Assembly (NCBI RefSeq): GCF_020921035.1
Contig: NC_063155.1
Coordinates: 19,673,311 to 19,737,310, forward strand
Origin: Rhodamnia argentea
Taxonomy: Eukaryota > Streptophyta > Magnoliopsida > Myrtales > Myrtaceae
DNA length: 64,000 nucleotides
Reading direction: 5' to 3'
Shown: piece by piece, positions 46,671 to 61,000 of the stretch
Numbering within the stretch: position 1 is the stretch's first letter
Layout of the letters: every line of letters starts with the position of its first letter
Position numbers and translations under genes: made by a program
Notes under the pieces: model-generated
The model's database searches: none
Told to the model about the DNA's origin: nothing
What the model saw: the letters and a program-made list of their open reading frames with translations, nothing else

Positions 46671-49600
46671 AATGCGGCAACAAATAAGGCGCGATCAAAG
46701 TGAGCACCAGCTCGACCCAAAAAAAAAGGAAGTGAACACCAGCATTACAGCAAAGACATCTCAAAATGACACACAACTAAAAATTGATGCCAAGTTCTTA
46801 TGTTTTTATGTTGGCCCACTTTTGTTTGTGTTTATTTGTCGTCGGTTCGTATTGGATGGTCTTGAACCATGTAATTATTGTAATATGCACTTAGACTGTA
46901 TTACATATTTTTTTTGTTTATGCATTTGCTGACGTCAGCGTAGTCTGTGCGTGTGAATTGTGTTTCCATAGTACAAACCCTCCGGATTTTGGATGGAGTA
47001 CACGTTTGCCCCTAAATGTTCAATTATTACACATCACCTTTCCCATAGTTTCATTTTTTTTTCATAGCCAATAACTCTTTGGTATATTTTCTGCTAGTAT
47101 ATTCAGTACATAACTTCCAAGGGGTAAATGTGTATTTTCATGTCTTTTTTTAATAGAAATCTTTCTTTTAGCTTTGGTTTCTGTGAAAATTGAAAGGAAA
47201 AAAGAGAGAGTAAATGAAGTAGAATAGATTAACTTACAGATTAGTATCAAAAAATAAATACCAATAATATTAATTAAAGACAAGAAATTGAGAAAAATCG
47301 ATAAGATCGTAATCTAAGTTGAAATTTTTAATTTTTTTTATTCATCAGTTTTTTGCATTAATAAACCAATTAAAAATACAAAATGAGTTTCCAATTTTTT
47401 TTATTTGACCTTATGTAGGACTTTTTTCTTTATACTTGATTGTATCTCATTTTCTTTATAAGTTGAGGACATCATATCCTTTAATAATATTTTTAAATAT
47501 CTTTGCTAATTTTTTTACATTAACTAACCCATTGAATATACTTAATGAGTCATTAATGTTTATTAGTTGACCTTTTTGTTATGGGTTAAACCACGAAAAA
47601 TCCCAAACGGGTACATATGTGATAAATTTACCTCAAAGTAATTTTTTTACCACCAAAAACTAGTAGACATATGATAAATTTAGCCTCCATTAGTTTTCAT
47701 TAAATTTTACCGTCAAATTTATGAATTAGATTACACGTGCCAATTGACGAGTGCACTAATTTGGGGTTTTTACTCTCCGTTTGTAACATATATTAGTTTG
47801 GGATAAATTTTTCACATGTGTTCCAGTTTGGGATTTTTCGTGATATTAAACCTTTTGTTATTGAGGACTTTTTTCTTCTTATTTAATTTGTATTTATTCC
47901 TTTAAAAAATATCTTATTTAGTTCTATTAAAGAGGCTATATTCACCCAATTTTTTTAAAAAAATACTGTCTAAATTATTATTGTTATCTATTATTTGCAT
48001 TTTTTTAATTTAGTTTTCCTCCATTTTCTACATTTTTAGTTATTACAGCAAGTAAGGGTAAAAGAGATTTCCTTCAAATTATGAGATGAAAGATATATTT
48101 TTACCTTTAAAAATCACGTGTTCTGCACACACTAACGGATATTATGACGGAAAGTTAACGGTTGTAAGCCCATGGGGTATTGTGTAACAGTTGAAAGTTC
48201 GGGATTAAAATATGTACAGCCCTCAAAGTTCAGGTTGGTGTTATGTGATTTCTCTCTTGTTACAAACTAGTATATCTTGCTTACCAACTACTAGAAAGAA
48301 AGTTCTTTTTAATGAATCGAAACCGTTTGGGACTCTTCTTTTTAAATGGAAAACTTGCTCATTTGTGAGCAAATTTACCTTGCTCCCGTGAACTAGGGCA
48401 AGGGGGGTCCTAGAAATTTTTGTTTTGCTTTTCTTATATGGGGAATTTATCATAATTCGGCCTAACTTGGTCGAATTGCATTTTCAACTTAGCTAGGTCG
48501 AGAGACTACCTTTTTTATAAATTTTTTTTATAATTTTCAATAAACGGCTTTGGGATGGCCATATCGAATCCTCATTTTACAACTTTTTGCTCAATTTTTT
48601 CAGCAGATTTTTCAACGATAGACGAGTTAACGTCGTTTCCTTGACCGCTAGATAATTAATATGGTATGTTTCTCTTTTGAGAAAAATTATTTCCCATCCT
48701 ATCAAAAAATTAGTGCTGTCGACGGTGTGTTTCTTTCGTGGAAAAGTAACGCTTTGAAAATAATTTCAAATTTTGATTTTTATATTGTTTAGAAAAACTA
48801 GGCAATGAAAAAAAATTCACTATCGACAATACTTTATGTCCCAGTGTTTTCGTTAACGATGAAAAAATTTTGTTGATTAATATTTCTAAGTGATGTAAAC
48901 AATCATTTTTTTTAAAAAAATCCAAACAATTCCTTTTTCGCGAAAAAACACACCCGAGTCAAGTGGGACTTGCTTCCAAGCATCAGACCGAGCCACTACG
49001 TGTCAATTCACTCACTTCAAAATATTAATCATTATCTGACTCCGGGAGATAATGTAGAGAAGTAAGAGATAATAAAAGTGAGAACTTAAATAGATAGAAC
49101 CCTCGTCACCCGTAGAGATCCACTTCAGGGATAAGAGCAAAATAAGAACAATTCCTTATTCTCAAGCCAATAAGCAATAATTTATGAATCAATCAAGTCT
49201 GAATTTTTATTCACCTTAGCATCTTTATATAGATAAGCATGGTACAATTCTCCAAGCATGAGTGACTCTTCATAAGAAAGAGACTAAACATGTAAAGACA
49301 TATGAACTAGAAAAGTAATAAAGTCCTAGAAACTAGAAAATGTACTAAATACATAATGACTTGAACCTTGACTTTTCGATAACCACAACATATTTAAGAC
49401 TCTTAACAATTTGGACTCAAATTCGTTCATTTCCTTGGACATTTCAATGGTCATCTTGAAAGATCAACAATCATTAAAGTAATTCATCCAAAATCGGCAT
49501 CTAGAAGGCCGATCGGCAACCATGAAATCGGTAACGCTTTCATGCACGAAATTGGTAACTCTTTCTTGCATGAATTTATTGACTGTCGTGGATGGTGCGG

Positions 49601-49673
49601 CATCATGATTATCCGTTTCTTCTAGGGGCTAACCCATTTTGCTTAATGAAAGCATTTTGACTTCCCGTATGGT
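46671..49673. other. AT-rich spacer left of the Copia element
   Basis: About 3 kb of strongly AT-rich DNA with no supported gene. Repeated words link 47,590-47,850 to the 44-45.7 kb duplication. The rest shows nothing distinct. Confidence 0.5.
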
Positions 49674-49678
49674 AATTT

Positions 49679-50086
49679 TGTCGAATATCTAAATTCGATC
49701 CTATCAATGATGCAAGAAAGTAATGGAAATTCGCACAACACAAGAATTTACGTGGTTCGGCAGCGGAGATGTTCCGCCTACCTACGTCCACGGGGAGATG
49801 AGATCTGTTTCACTAATAACGTAGAAAAGTGTACAACCGCTCTTTCTCACACCCTCTCTATATAATAGAGATTTGTTTCACCCTAAATATCTATAGCGAA
49901 ACCCTACATGGCACAAATTACAAAATTGCCCACATAGCCTAAAATATTTAATTTTCCCATAGAACTCCTTCTATAACTGAACATAAAACGCCACAGCGGG
50001 ACCCCCGTGCTGTCTAGTTGCAGGGGGTCTTTCGGAACCGCCTCATAATCTCTTGGATAACGTAATACAAGACATCAACCTCAACA
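49679..50086 (-). repeat. Copia 3' LTR (left copy)
   Basis: 408 bp with the same ends as the right copy. Its TATA region is altered (TATATAGAG in element orientation). Confidence 0.95.
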
Positions 50087-50099
50087 ATCTCCACCTTGG
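50087..50099 (-). other. Copia polypurine tract
   Basis: Reads CAAGGTGGAGAT on the minus strand, immediately before the 3' LTR. Confidence 0.7.
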
Positions 50100-50207
50100 C
50101 TTGAATTCCGTAAAGCCACCCGTGAAAGAATATGAAATATAGATGTCTTCATCCCCGTACCTCCATAAGAGGTATACTCCCGCACTCATTGAGTGCGTCC
50201 CTCACCT

Positions 50208-53200
50208 TCAACAGCGAGTTATATTAATTGAGCCCAAACAGGACCCAAACTTCTCAATAGTGACTGGCTTGGTAAAACAATTTGCAGGATTGTTATTCGT
50301 GTGAATCTTCCTCAAGTGAATGCTGCCATCCGACACAAGCTCCCCGATTTTGTGAAACCTCACATCTATATGCTTTGTTCTTGCATGAAACACTTGATTC
50401 TTGGCAAGATGTATGGCACTCTGACCGTCACAATGTAACACCGCACCCGCTTGCTCTAAACCCAACTCACGAACCAACCCGGGCCAACCGTAGCCCTTCC
50501 TTAGCAGCCTTCAGAATCGCCATGTACTCTGCCTCCGTAGTAGACAATGCAATTGTGGATTGGAGTATCGCCCTCCATGAGATAGGTCCACCAGCTAATG
50601 TAAAGACATATCCCGTAGTAGACCTCCTCCCGTCTAGATCACCAGCAAAATCTGAATCAACATATTCCGCTAGCTCCTTCGAACCTCCGTCGCTACCGAA
50701 CATAATACCCAAATCTGCAGTCCCGCTTAGATATCTAAAGATCCACTTGATTGCATTCCAATGCTCCTTCCCCGGATTACTCATGTATCTGCTAACAACA
50801 CCGATCGCATGAGATAAATCCGGCCTGCTACACACCATAGCATACATGAGACTCCCAACTGCGCTAGCATAGGAAACTCGAGACATCTCCTCAATCTCCT
50901 CATGTTTTGTGGGGCATTGTTGTTCGGATAACCTGAAGTGGCTAGCTAATGGTGTCCTCACTGGTTTAGCCTTATTCATGTTGAAACGCTCAAGCACCTT
51001 TTCAACATACCTCTTTTGAGATACCCAGAGTTTACCCGCACTTCTATCTCTATGAATTTCCATACCAAGGATCCTCTTAGCAGCACCAAGATCCTTCATC
51101 TCAAACTCATTATTCAACAATGACTTTAAAGAGACAATATCATGCATATCCTTAGCAGCAATGAGCATGTCATCAACATAAAGCATCAAAAGAATAATCG
51201 AATTATCATCCGACACTTTAAAATAAATACAGCAATCATACTCACTTCTCGAATAACCAATTTTCACCATAAAAGAGTCAAAACGCTTGTACCACTGTCT
51301 CGGATATTGCTTAAGGCCATAAAGTGACTTCTTAAGCGGACAAACGTGATCTTCCTTTCCCGGCACTTTGAACCCGTCAGGTTGCTCCATGAAAATCTGT
51401 TCCTCTAAGTCTCCGTGAAGAAACGCCGTCTTCACATCAAGTTGCTCCAACTCAAAATCAAACATGGCTACCAGGGCAAGTAGAACCCGAATGGAAGTGT
51501 GCTTTACTACTAGAGAGAATATTTCATTATAATCCACCCATTCCTTCTGTGCATACCCTTTAGCTACAAGTCTTGCCTTGTACCTTACCCTCATTCTCGT
51601 ACACTTTGCCTCTTTCTTGTGAAAGATTCATTTACACCCAATGATCTTTCGCCCTTTAAGTTTCTCCATAATCTTCCAAGTCCTGTTTTTCTGTAAGGAT
51701 TCCATTTCTTCCATCATAGCCGACATCCATTTATCACTATCAGCATCGGATAACGCATCCCGATAAGAAGATGGATCGCCTGTACCTACTGTGAGGGCAT
51801 AAGCAACCATATCCTCAAACCCATATCTCGCAGGTGCTTTGTGAGTACGTTTTCCTCTACCTTCTGCGATGGTGTAGGTATCTTCTACCGTCTCCCGTGA
51901 TTCCGGTGAGTTACTAGATGATTCCCTTCCTTCCGCTATTTCTGGTTCACCCGACTCCACCCGCACAGTAGATCCTTCTTCACTTCTGCCATCCGCATGT
52001 GAACTGTTACTTGCCTTCATCATGTCAGATTCATTAAAGACAACGTCCCCGCTAACCACGGTCTTCCGTGTATTTGGATCCCATAGCTTGAATCCTTTTA
52101 CACCTTTCTCATAGCCAAGAAAGATGCACCGCTTAGACTTTGAATCTAACTTGGAACGATGTCCACTTTGTACATGAACATAGGTTGGACAACCAAATAC
52201 TCTTAAACCAGGAATAGTCAATCGGGATTACTGTCCATACCTCCTCGGGAACTCTGCATTCAATGGATGTAGATGGAGACCCGTTAACGAGATAGCATGC
52301 CATAGTAATCGCTTCTGCCCAGAAAATTTTACTCAGCCCCGCATTCAGCCTCATACTCCGAGCCCTTTCCAAAAGTGTCCTGTTCATCCTCTCGCCTACA
52401 CCGTTTTGCTGTGGTGTATCTGATGTTGTGAAGTGACATGTGATCCCTTCAGCTCTACATAGTTCTAGGAATGGTGTGTACCTGTATTCCCCTCCGTTGT
52501 CCGTTCTCAAGCACTTTAGCTTCTTTCCCGTCTCGCCTTTCTACTTCAGCCTTCCACTCTTTGAATTTGGAGAAGACTTCGTTTTTTTGCTTCATGAAGT
52601 AGACCTAGACTTTCCTTGAGTAATCGTCAATGAAGGTCACAAAATATTCGGCTCCACCTTTTGATTTGATCGGTGCGGGACCCCATACATCGCTGTGTAC
52701 ATAATCAAGAACATCCTTGCTCGTATGCTTTGCAGTTCTGAAACTAACCCCGCTCTGTTTCCCGAAAACGCAGTATTTGCAGAAGTTCAATTTGCAGCTT
52801 TTGACACCTTTTAACAGCTTCCTTTTATGAAACTCCATCATACCCCTTTCACCCATATGCCCTAACCGCATATGCCACGGATGAGTGTCATCTGTATCGG
52901 ACTCTGCAGCTGTAGTCACGTATGCTCCACCTGTCATCGTACTCCCTATGAGCCTGTATAAACTTCCAGTCAACTCTCCTTTCATGACAACCATAGCTCC
53001 CTTGATAACTTTGAGAACTCCACCTGCCGCCGCGTACTTGCAGCCATTCACATCAAGCGCACCCAAAGATATCAAATTTTTCTTTAGATCTGGAACGTGC
53101 CTTACATCCACCAAAGTTCTGACTATACCATCAAACATTTTGATTTTAATAGTCCCTATTCCAATGGTTTTGCAAATCGCATCATTCCCCATTAGAACAG

Positions 53201-54155
53201 ATCCGCCACTATATGACCGGTATGAATCAAACCAATCCATATTCGGGCACATGTGATAAGAGCATCCGGAATCTAAAATCCATGAATCAACGAACCGATT
53301 CTTACCTGATGATATAGAGAGAACATCTCCATCATCGCCGTTTGAGCTATCAGCCACACTTGCTTGATCAGAAGTTTTCTCGTGCTTCTTCAAGTCTTCC
53401 TTTCTCTTATAACAGTTTCTTTTCAGATGGCCTTCCTTTTTGCAATAATAACAAGTGAATTTCGTTTTACCCCCTCTTGATTTCGATCGACCCTTATTCC
53501 CGGATCCCCGCTGGATTGTTCTCCCCCATTCCTGCTCCTTGACTTTTCCGATGAGACCCTCACCCCGTGCCGTAGCACCGTTAACCCTCTTTCTCGTATC
53601 ATTAGATAATAGGGCAGCAGTAACCTCATCCGTCTCAAGCGTCTCTTTTCCATACAAGAGTGTCGTCACCAGATGATCATAAGATGCCGGTAGCGACGAT
53701 AGCGATAATAGGGCTTTGTCTTCATCTTCCATTGAAACCTCCAGACTTGCAAGTTTACTCGTAATCCGATTGAACGTGTTAATGTGTTCTAATAGATCCG
53801 AGCCTTCCTCCATCTGTAGAGAGTATAACCGTTTTTTTCGAAAAAGTTTGTTCGTTAGGGACTTGGTCATGTAGATGCTCTCAAGTTTCGCCCCACACTG
53901 CGGAGCCGAATTGAGATCCACTACATACCGGGTAACCTCATCGGATAGGTTCAATCGAATGGCGCTTACCGCCTTTTCCTCCATCTCCGCCCAACCTTCA
54001 TCACTCGTTTCTGGTTTCTTCCCTTTCCCCAGAAGCACTTTCGACAGGCCCCGCCGAATCAGAAGATCCATCATTCTTCGTCACCTGAGAGTGAAGTTGT
54101 TCTTTCCATTAAACCTCTCGATGTCGTACTTGACACTCGAACCCTTTCCCGCCAT
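50208..54155 (-). pseudogene. Copia gag-pol polyprotein, interrupted
   Basis: The ATG at 54155-54153 is 21 bases after the primer-binding site. Gag is followed by the CCHC knuckle CYYCKKEGHLKRNC (near 53,440), protease WILDSGCSYHMC (near 53,270), integrase (HPWHMRLGHMGERG..., CKYCVFGKQ, then HSDVWGP and TDNGGEY), reverse transcriptase with LMLYVDDMLIAAK (near 51,190), and RNase H ending with HCDGQSAIHLAKN and ARTKHIDVRFH. In-frame stops lie at 54081-54083 (TGA), 52605-52607 (TAG) and 51628-51630 (TGA). Single-base frame shifts are inferred at 52535, 52210 and about 50493-50497. The YVDD box is intact. Its last residues stop about 120 bp short of the 3' LTR. Confidence 0.93.
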
Positions 54156-54176
54156 CTTGATAGCTTGCCGAACCCG

Positions 54177-54188
54177 GCTCTGATACCA
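54177..54188 (-). other. Copia primer-binding site
   Basis: Reads TGGTATCAGAGC on the minus strand, an exact initiator-Met tRNA site, two bases inside the 5' LTR. Confidence 0.92.
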
Positions 54189-54190
54189 AT

Positions 54191-54598
54191 TGTCGAATAT
54201 CTAAATTCGATCCTATCAATGATGCAAGAAAGTAATGGAAATTCGCACAACACAAGAATTTACGTGGTTCGGCAGCGAAGATGTTTCGCCTACCTACGTC
54301 CACGGGGAGATGAGATCTGTTTCACTAATAACGTAGAAAAGTGTACAGCCGCTCTTTCTCACACCCTCTTTATATAATAGAGACCTGTTTCGCCCTAAAT
54401 ATCTATAGCGAAACCCTACATGGCACAAATTACAAAATTGCCCACATAGCCTAAAATATTTAATTTTCCCATAGAAATCCTTCTATAATCGAACATAAAA
54501 CGCCACAGCGGGACCCCCGTGCTGTCCGGTCGCAGGGGGCCTTTCGGAACCACCTCATAATCTCTTGGATAACAGAATACAAGACATCAACCTCAACA
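54191..54598 (-). repeat. Copia 5' LTR (right copy)
   Basis: 408 bp. A TATATAAAG promoter word lies at 54376-54368 on the minus strand, so element transcription would run leftward, away from the resistance gene whose ATG is 475 bp to the right. Confidence 0.95.
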
Positions 54599-55072
54599 AA
54601 TTTAATAATCAAACCATTTTAGCTCATGCAAAAGTTCCAATCAAATTACTCGTACACATGATTTTCAAATGGGACAAGAACTACATAATTCTATGGAAAT
54701 ATTAAAGTGCTTGGCCGGCTTAGACCACCAAAAAGATTTTCACATTAACTTATAGCTTTTCAAAGTCATGGGCCGCATAAAAAACCTATTTCACAAAATA
54801 CACAATTAACTTCACGTACGCTTTCACACACTCGCTCATTGCCCCTACGCGTCTCAGAGCCCGTGACTCATGGTATAAGCTTGTTTTTCTGTCTCTATTC
54901 TCGTTGTTTTATCACTTTACTCTTCTTTTCTTTTCATACATCGAGGGATTAACTCTGTTCTTCATTCAGTTTCCTCGGCAACCATTTGTTTAAGCAAACA
55001 CAAAGAGGAGACAACTGCAAGAGGAACAAAAGAGGTGGGGAAAAGGAATTTCTAGGGTTTAAAGAATAAATT

Positions 55073-58000
55073 ATGGCTGAGGCATGTGTTGCCCCCCTTG
55101 CAAAAAATCTTGCATCGAAACTCGGTGGGTACCTATTTGCTTTGATCGGACGTCAATTTAGGTACGTGCTGTGCTACAAGAGCTACGTCGAAGATCTCAA
55201 AAATAGAGTCCAGGAGCTGGAGACTGTGAGGGAAAGAGTGCAACGCTTGGTCGATGAAGCTGTGTATGACGGAAAACCTATACACACAGATATTAAGGAT
55301 TGGCTGGAGAGTGCAGAGACTACGGCCAAGGAAGCAGAAAGCCTGTTGAAACATGGCGAAACTGCAAAAATTGCTTGCTTCGGCGGTTGGCTTCCCAACC
55401 CCGTGGTGCGCCATCCAATCAGCAGGAAGGCGAAGGAAATGATCCAACCCATTCAGAGACTCCAAGAGAAAAGCCGAAATAGTAACTTCCAGAAGGTCTA
55501 CTATGAGAATACTCCGATAGGAATTGTTACTGATACCACTTCCGTTGCAATATCTGTTGACAGCAAAGAAGATGTCCTGGAGTCAAGGGCTTCAACCATA
55601 GAGGATTTAATGAAGGCTATGGCAGATGACAAGGTCTGTGTAGTTGGGGTGCATGGACCAGGTGGGGTTGGCAAGTCCAAGCTTTTGGAGGACGTTGAAA
55701 GGCGAGTTCATGAAGAGAAGTTGTTTGATGTGGTTGCCAAAGCGAATATCTCACGCAACCCCGATCTAAAAACAATCCAGGGAGAAATCGCTTATGCGTT
55801 GGGACTGAAAATAATGAACGAGGAAACTGCTCGTGGTAGAGCTGATCTTTTGTGCAGGAGGTTAGTGAGTGGTCCTAAGAAGAACGTCCTCATAATTTTA
55901 GATAACTTGTGGAAGAAGCTAGAGTTAAAGGAAGTGGGAATCCCTTGCGGAGATGATAATAAAGCAAGAGGTTGCAAGCTGTTGCTAACGTCCAGATACC
56001 GAGATGTTTTGCTGACCGACATGGGCTCTGACCGAGAATTCGGACTCCGTAAGCTAAAGCATGGAGAAGCACGAAGACTTTTTGAAAGGACAGCTGGAGA
56101 TAGAGTTAACGATCCTGACTTGAAACCCTTGGTAGATGGAGTGGTCAAGAATTGTGGAGGCTTGCCACTTTTGATCATTTCCCTGGCAAAAAGGTTGAAG
56201 CACGGAGATTTGGCTGCATGGAGGAGTGCTTTGACCAATATAGAAGGGTTAGACGTAAAATCCTTGGTGGAACTAAATTACAATGATTTAAAAGATGAGA
56301 GGATCAAATCATTGTTCTTGCTTTGCGCCCTAGACTCAGCGAGAATCTCCACAAGGTACACCTTTGTCTACTGCATTGGTTTGGGTTTGTTTAAGAAATT
56401 TAGCCAGACCATCGAAAACGCCAGAGATAGATTCATCATGGATCTACAAAGCCTGCAGGACTCTTCTTTGGTACTGGATAGTGAGAACACCGAACGGTTT
56501 AGAATGCATGACATATTTCTTGATGTGGCCATCTCTATTGCTTCCACGGAATGGAACGCCCTGGTTGGGAGGACTGATTACGGGTTTAAAGAATGGTCAG
56601 AGGATGAGCTCAGAAAATGCAACGCGATATCCTTCCCTCATGTTGGCATTGATTATCTTCCCAAGAAATTGGACTGCCCAAACTTGAAGATTCTTCTGGT
56701 ACTACAAAGCAACTACTTGTCTCTCGAAATTCCCGGGTCATTTTTTGAATCTATGGAGAAGCTCCAAGTCCTGGACATTAGTGGATGTTCTTTCACCTCT
56801 CTACCTTCATCAGTTGAGGTCCTTGAAAACCTCAAGTCGCTCTGTCTTGAGTACTGCTATTTGGAGGATCTGAGTATCCTTGGAAAGCTTAAAGGGTTGC
56901 AGTTCCTAAGTTTCTATAGATCTGCACTCGCTCGGCTGCCCAAAGAAATAGGTGAACTAAAAGAATTGAGATTTTTGGACTTGAGGGGGTGCACCAAGCT
57001 CAAAGTTATTGAACCCGGCGTGCTTGCGAGCTTGGTTAATTTAGAAGAACTGTATATTGAAGACAGTTTTGACCAATGGGAGGCCGAGGATGAAGCACCG
57101 CGAAGCAACGCCAGCCTAGCTGAGTTGAAGCACATGAAAAAGTTGAGCACTTTGTACATTGCCATTCCCCATTCTGCCAATGTCTCAAGAGACCTGCAAT
57201 TTTGGAAGCTGAACAAATATAAAATCCAAATTGGGGACGTTTGGGATTGGTCGGGTGAATACAAAGAATCCAGAACTTTAAAGCTCAAGCTGGATTCAGG
57301 TAGTCTTCTTCTTGAAGAGTGGATGCAGAGATGTTTGCAGATAACGCAAGATCTCCACTTGGATGGAATGCAAGATGGCAACGATAGCATTCACAATTTG
57401 TGCGTCGAAGGTTTTCAGGAATTAAAGCATCTTCATGTGCAAAACAGCCCCTCACTACAGTACGTTGTTCACTCCACGAAGAATGTCCCGCGCACTGCAT
57501 TTTCTAGATTGGAATCATTGTTTCTCAAGAATCTGAGCAACTTGGAGAACATTTGTCGCGGATGTCTTGCCCCAGAATCCCTTAGCAAATTAAAAATTGT
57601 GAAAGTGGACAATTGCGGTGAAATCAAACATTTGTTTCCTCTGTCCCTGATGAGAATATTCTTGCAGCTAGAAGAGATTGAAATAAGCAGATGCCAATTG
57701 ATACAACAAATTGTTGCAAATGCTGAGGCAAATGAAGATGGAGATGAAATAGATGATGATCCCAAAGTGAAGTCATGCAATTTACGTAGGCTGACGTTGC
57801 AAAACTTGCCGGAGATGATGAACGTCTGGAAAATCGTGGATCATTCGGTCGTATTCTTCAACGGACAACTGATAAATTTCATAATTTCTGAAAAGGTCAT
57901 ATTTTCCTCCATTATTAATTTAATTCGCAAGGATTATATAAATATTTGATTTGTAAACACATTGAATTACTGACATTAGAATTATCTCAATTTATTTTTG

Positions 58001-61000
58001 ATATGGCAACTAAATAACGTGATAACGTGTTACTTTTTCCATTTTGAAGTAAATGAAATTTCTCTCATGGATTTTACATGTAGGAGTCTAATAGCATGTA
58101 GAAAATTGAATAAATAATTTTTTCTTGAGGTTTTATATCCCAAAATAATTAAGACAAATAATAAAATTCGATTTTCAAAATGGAATTGCTATGTGATATG
58201 TGACTGGATAAATGTTTTTACGCATTAGTTAATTACATCTCTCTTTCTTTGTGTTATGTTATTAGCATAGTTAAAGAAGCACCATGCCAACTATACATTT
58301 TTCAAATAATAAACAATATAAGTATTGCCTAATGGTAGAATCTCAACCGTAAATCTACATATCGTCACCATGTGTTTTGTATAGCACTCATTGATTGAAA
58401 AGTCATGTGATAAAAAATAACCGACAACCCTGTCAAATTATCAGCGTAGCAGCTCCCAATGATATATGATGCACATACATTTTCGGATATATCCATAATT
58501 TGAAAAAAGTTTATAACCCACATAATTTGTATGACCTTTGCTTAATAACTAATTCGCATATGCAGAATTCTATTGTATTTTACTAAAGGAAAACAAAAAA
58601 GAACTAATTTTTTTTTTAATTGGTGAATTTAGCTTTAGTGACTGTGTGTAAAAAAAACATCCAGATCGTTGTACCCAACATTGAACAAAAATGATCTTTT
58701 CTATTATATAAGTTAATTTTTTTAAATTCTTGTCTTAAGTACATCGATCTTAGAGTAATTGAAGCTACTATGTCACTTATCTTTTCCAATAATTGTAAAA
58801 AGTTATGGTAGATGAATTGACCTCTGTGGAAATATGGTTCCACAAAAAGTTCAATTATGTAGACTTTTTATACATGTTACATGTTAATTGATGGACCTAT
58901 CTGGTGACCCCGAAATGAAAAACCAAATATAATATTTGATAGGCCAATTTGTGTTTGTTACCTTTGGTACATTAATGAGATGTTCGTGGGATAATCAAGT
59001 TTTTTTGTTCTAATTCATATACTGTGAACCTTCTATGGTGATCAAATCTACCACAAAACTTCATTCTAACCACGTTTATATTATTACTAGTAGAATTTAT
59101 GTTCACCTTAAATGTTTTTTTTTTTGTAATAAAATATTGATGTCCATGTGGTTTTGTTGTGGCCAATTCATGGATCTTATGGCCAACAAAATCCTCTGAA
59201 TAGTTTTAGTATTTCTCTCATAATTTTATCATAACTGTTTAGTTTCTACCAGAAATCGATTTTTGGAATACTTTGGGAAAAAAATGCCACACTCAAATTA
59301 CACCTTTGAATCAATTAAAAGTATAGTTTTTATCTGTTTGTCAATTTAGCTCATAACTATTTGGTAGAAAATAATTGAGACTGTTTTTTTCCGCTGTCTT
59401 TTGAGATGTTATCTAGGACCACAGTGATTGACTGAAAGAATTAACTGACCCTATGCCTAGCAGAAAGCACAAAATGTGAGGGTAAATTCACAACCACACT
59501 AATTCAGGGACTATAAATTATAATAGAAATGGACTAGGCGCGACAACTAAGAGAGGGTGAATTGGTTGCTCTAGGAAACTTGAATACGTTTTTGTGAATA
59601 ATTGACGGACGATATGTAGATGGTGCACTGATACTGTAAAAACATGAACACTTATATAGAATGACAATCTTCTATCAAACAGAAACTGAAAGAGTCTAAG
59701 GAACAAAAGAAATACAAATTTGATTTATAGTGGTTCGGCCTTCAACCAGCTCTAACAGCCTTAACAAGGATGGAATCCACTATGTAATTCTTGAGATGTT
59801 ACATCCTTGTACAGAATGTGTTGCTTTTGCTTTTGCACGAAGCTCCTAAAGTTGTATCTACAAATTTCAGCAACCCTCACAAACACTCTATCACTCTTCT
59901 ATAGAGTATAGAGATACAGTTACAAATGATCCTATTTTGCACAAAGGAAAGCAAAGAATTTAATGCAACAGAGAGAGAGAGTTTTTGGTGAACTTCTTCC
60001 ACTTCCACCAACCAATTTGATCTGTTTTTAAAGACTTTCCATCTTAAAAATATCCATAAGAAGATTCAACCAATCAAATAGTCGGTGGTTTGACATTCCA
60101 TCAGAGCTTATTTCCTTTATTATTTTTTCATACGCGATGGGTGTACATAACTTCTAGTTACAAGCACTGTCATGAGATTATGCATGGTTATTCACTGCTC
60201 ACAGGCTAAAAGAAAATCAATGCATATGCCATCGTAACATTATTCTCCTGGCTTTGTAAGGTTTCACTGCCTTGGTTGGAGTCCTTGACACTGTCTGAAC
60301 TTCCCAAATTGAAAGAGATATGGAACTCTCAATTTCCCTCGGATGCCACCAACCTAAAGTTTCTGAAAGTAGGTGATTGCAATTTCCTCTTGAGCATCAT
60401 CCCATCAAATTTACTAACAAAGCTACAAAATTTGGAAGCCATGACCGTTGAAAGATGTCAGTTAATACGAGAAGTATTCGACCTTGAAGGAGTGACCGCC
60501 GATGGGGATGTCGAGATCCTACCGCGATTGACCAAATTAACCTTAAGTGATTTACCGAGTTTGGGACGCATATGGAACAAGAATCCAAGAAGAGCGTTGT
60601 GTTTCCGAAACTTAAGGGCATTGAAAGTGCAAAACTGTGAGAATATGAGGTTTCTTTTTTCTTCTTCCATGGCTAAAGAACTCAAGCAAATCGAAGAAAT
60701 AGAAATAGCGAGTTGTCAATCGATGGAGGAAATCATGGATGTGCAAGAAGAAGAAACTAAGGACACTGCAACCAAGGACACTTTAAAGTTCCCTTTGTTA
60801 ACCTCTTTGTCTCTCGAGGAATTGCCAAATCTCATAACATTCTCTTCTGGAAAGTATCGTATTCACTGTCCCTCCTTGACAAGACTAAAGATATCCGGAT
60901 GCCCCAAAATGATGACATTCTCTTCATTCGAAGGAAAGCAACAATCGATAACAACTTATGCAGGTTTACAGCAAGAGTTTGATCGTGTCGCCTTTGGCTC

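Larger units (their letters stand above)
49679..54598 (-). mobile_element. Complete but defective Ty1/Copia LTR retrotransposon (4,920 bp), Tnt1/Tork-like
   Basis: Two 408-bp LTRs (about 17 differences, roughly 96% identical) flank a gag-pol frame in minus orientation. The target duplication AATTT is perfect (49674-49678 and 54599-54603). LTR ends are TGTTGA...CGACA in element orientation. The order Gag, protease, integrase, reverse transcriptase, RNase H defines Copia. The RT and RNase H segments resemble the Tnt1/Tork lineage. Stops and frame shifts make the copy inactive. Confidence 0.97.
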
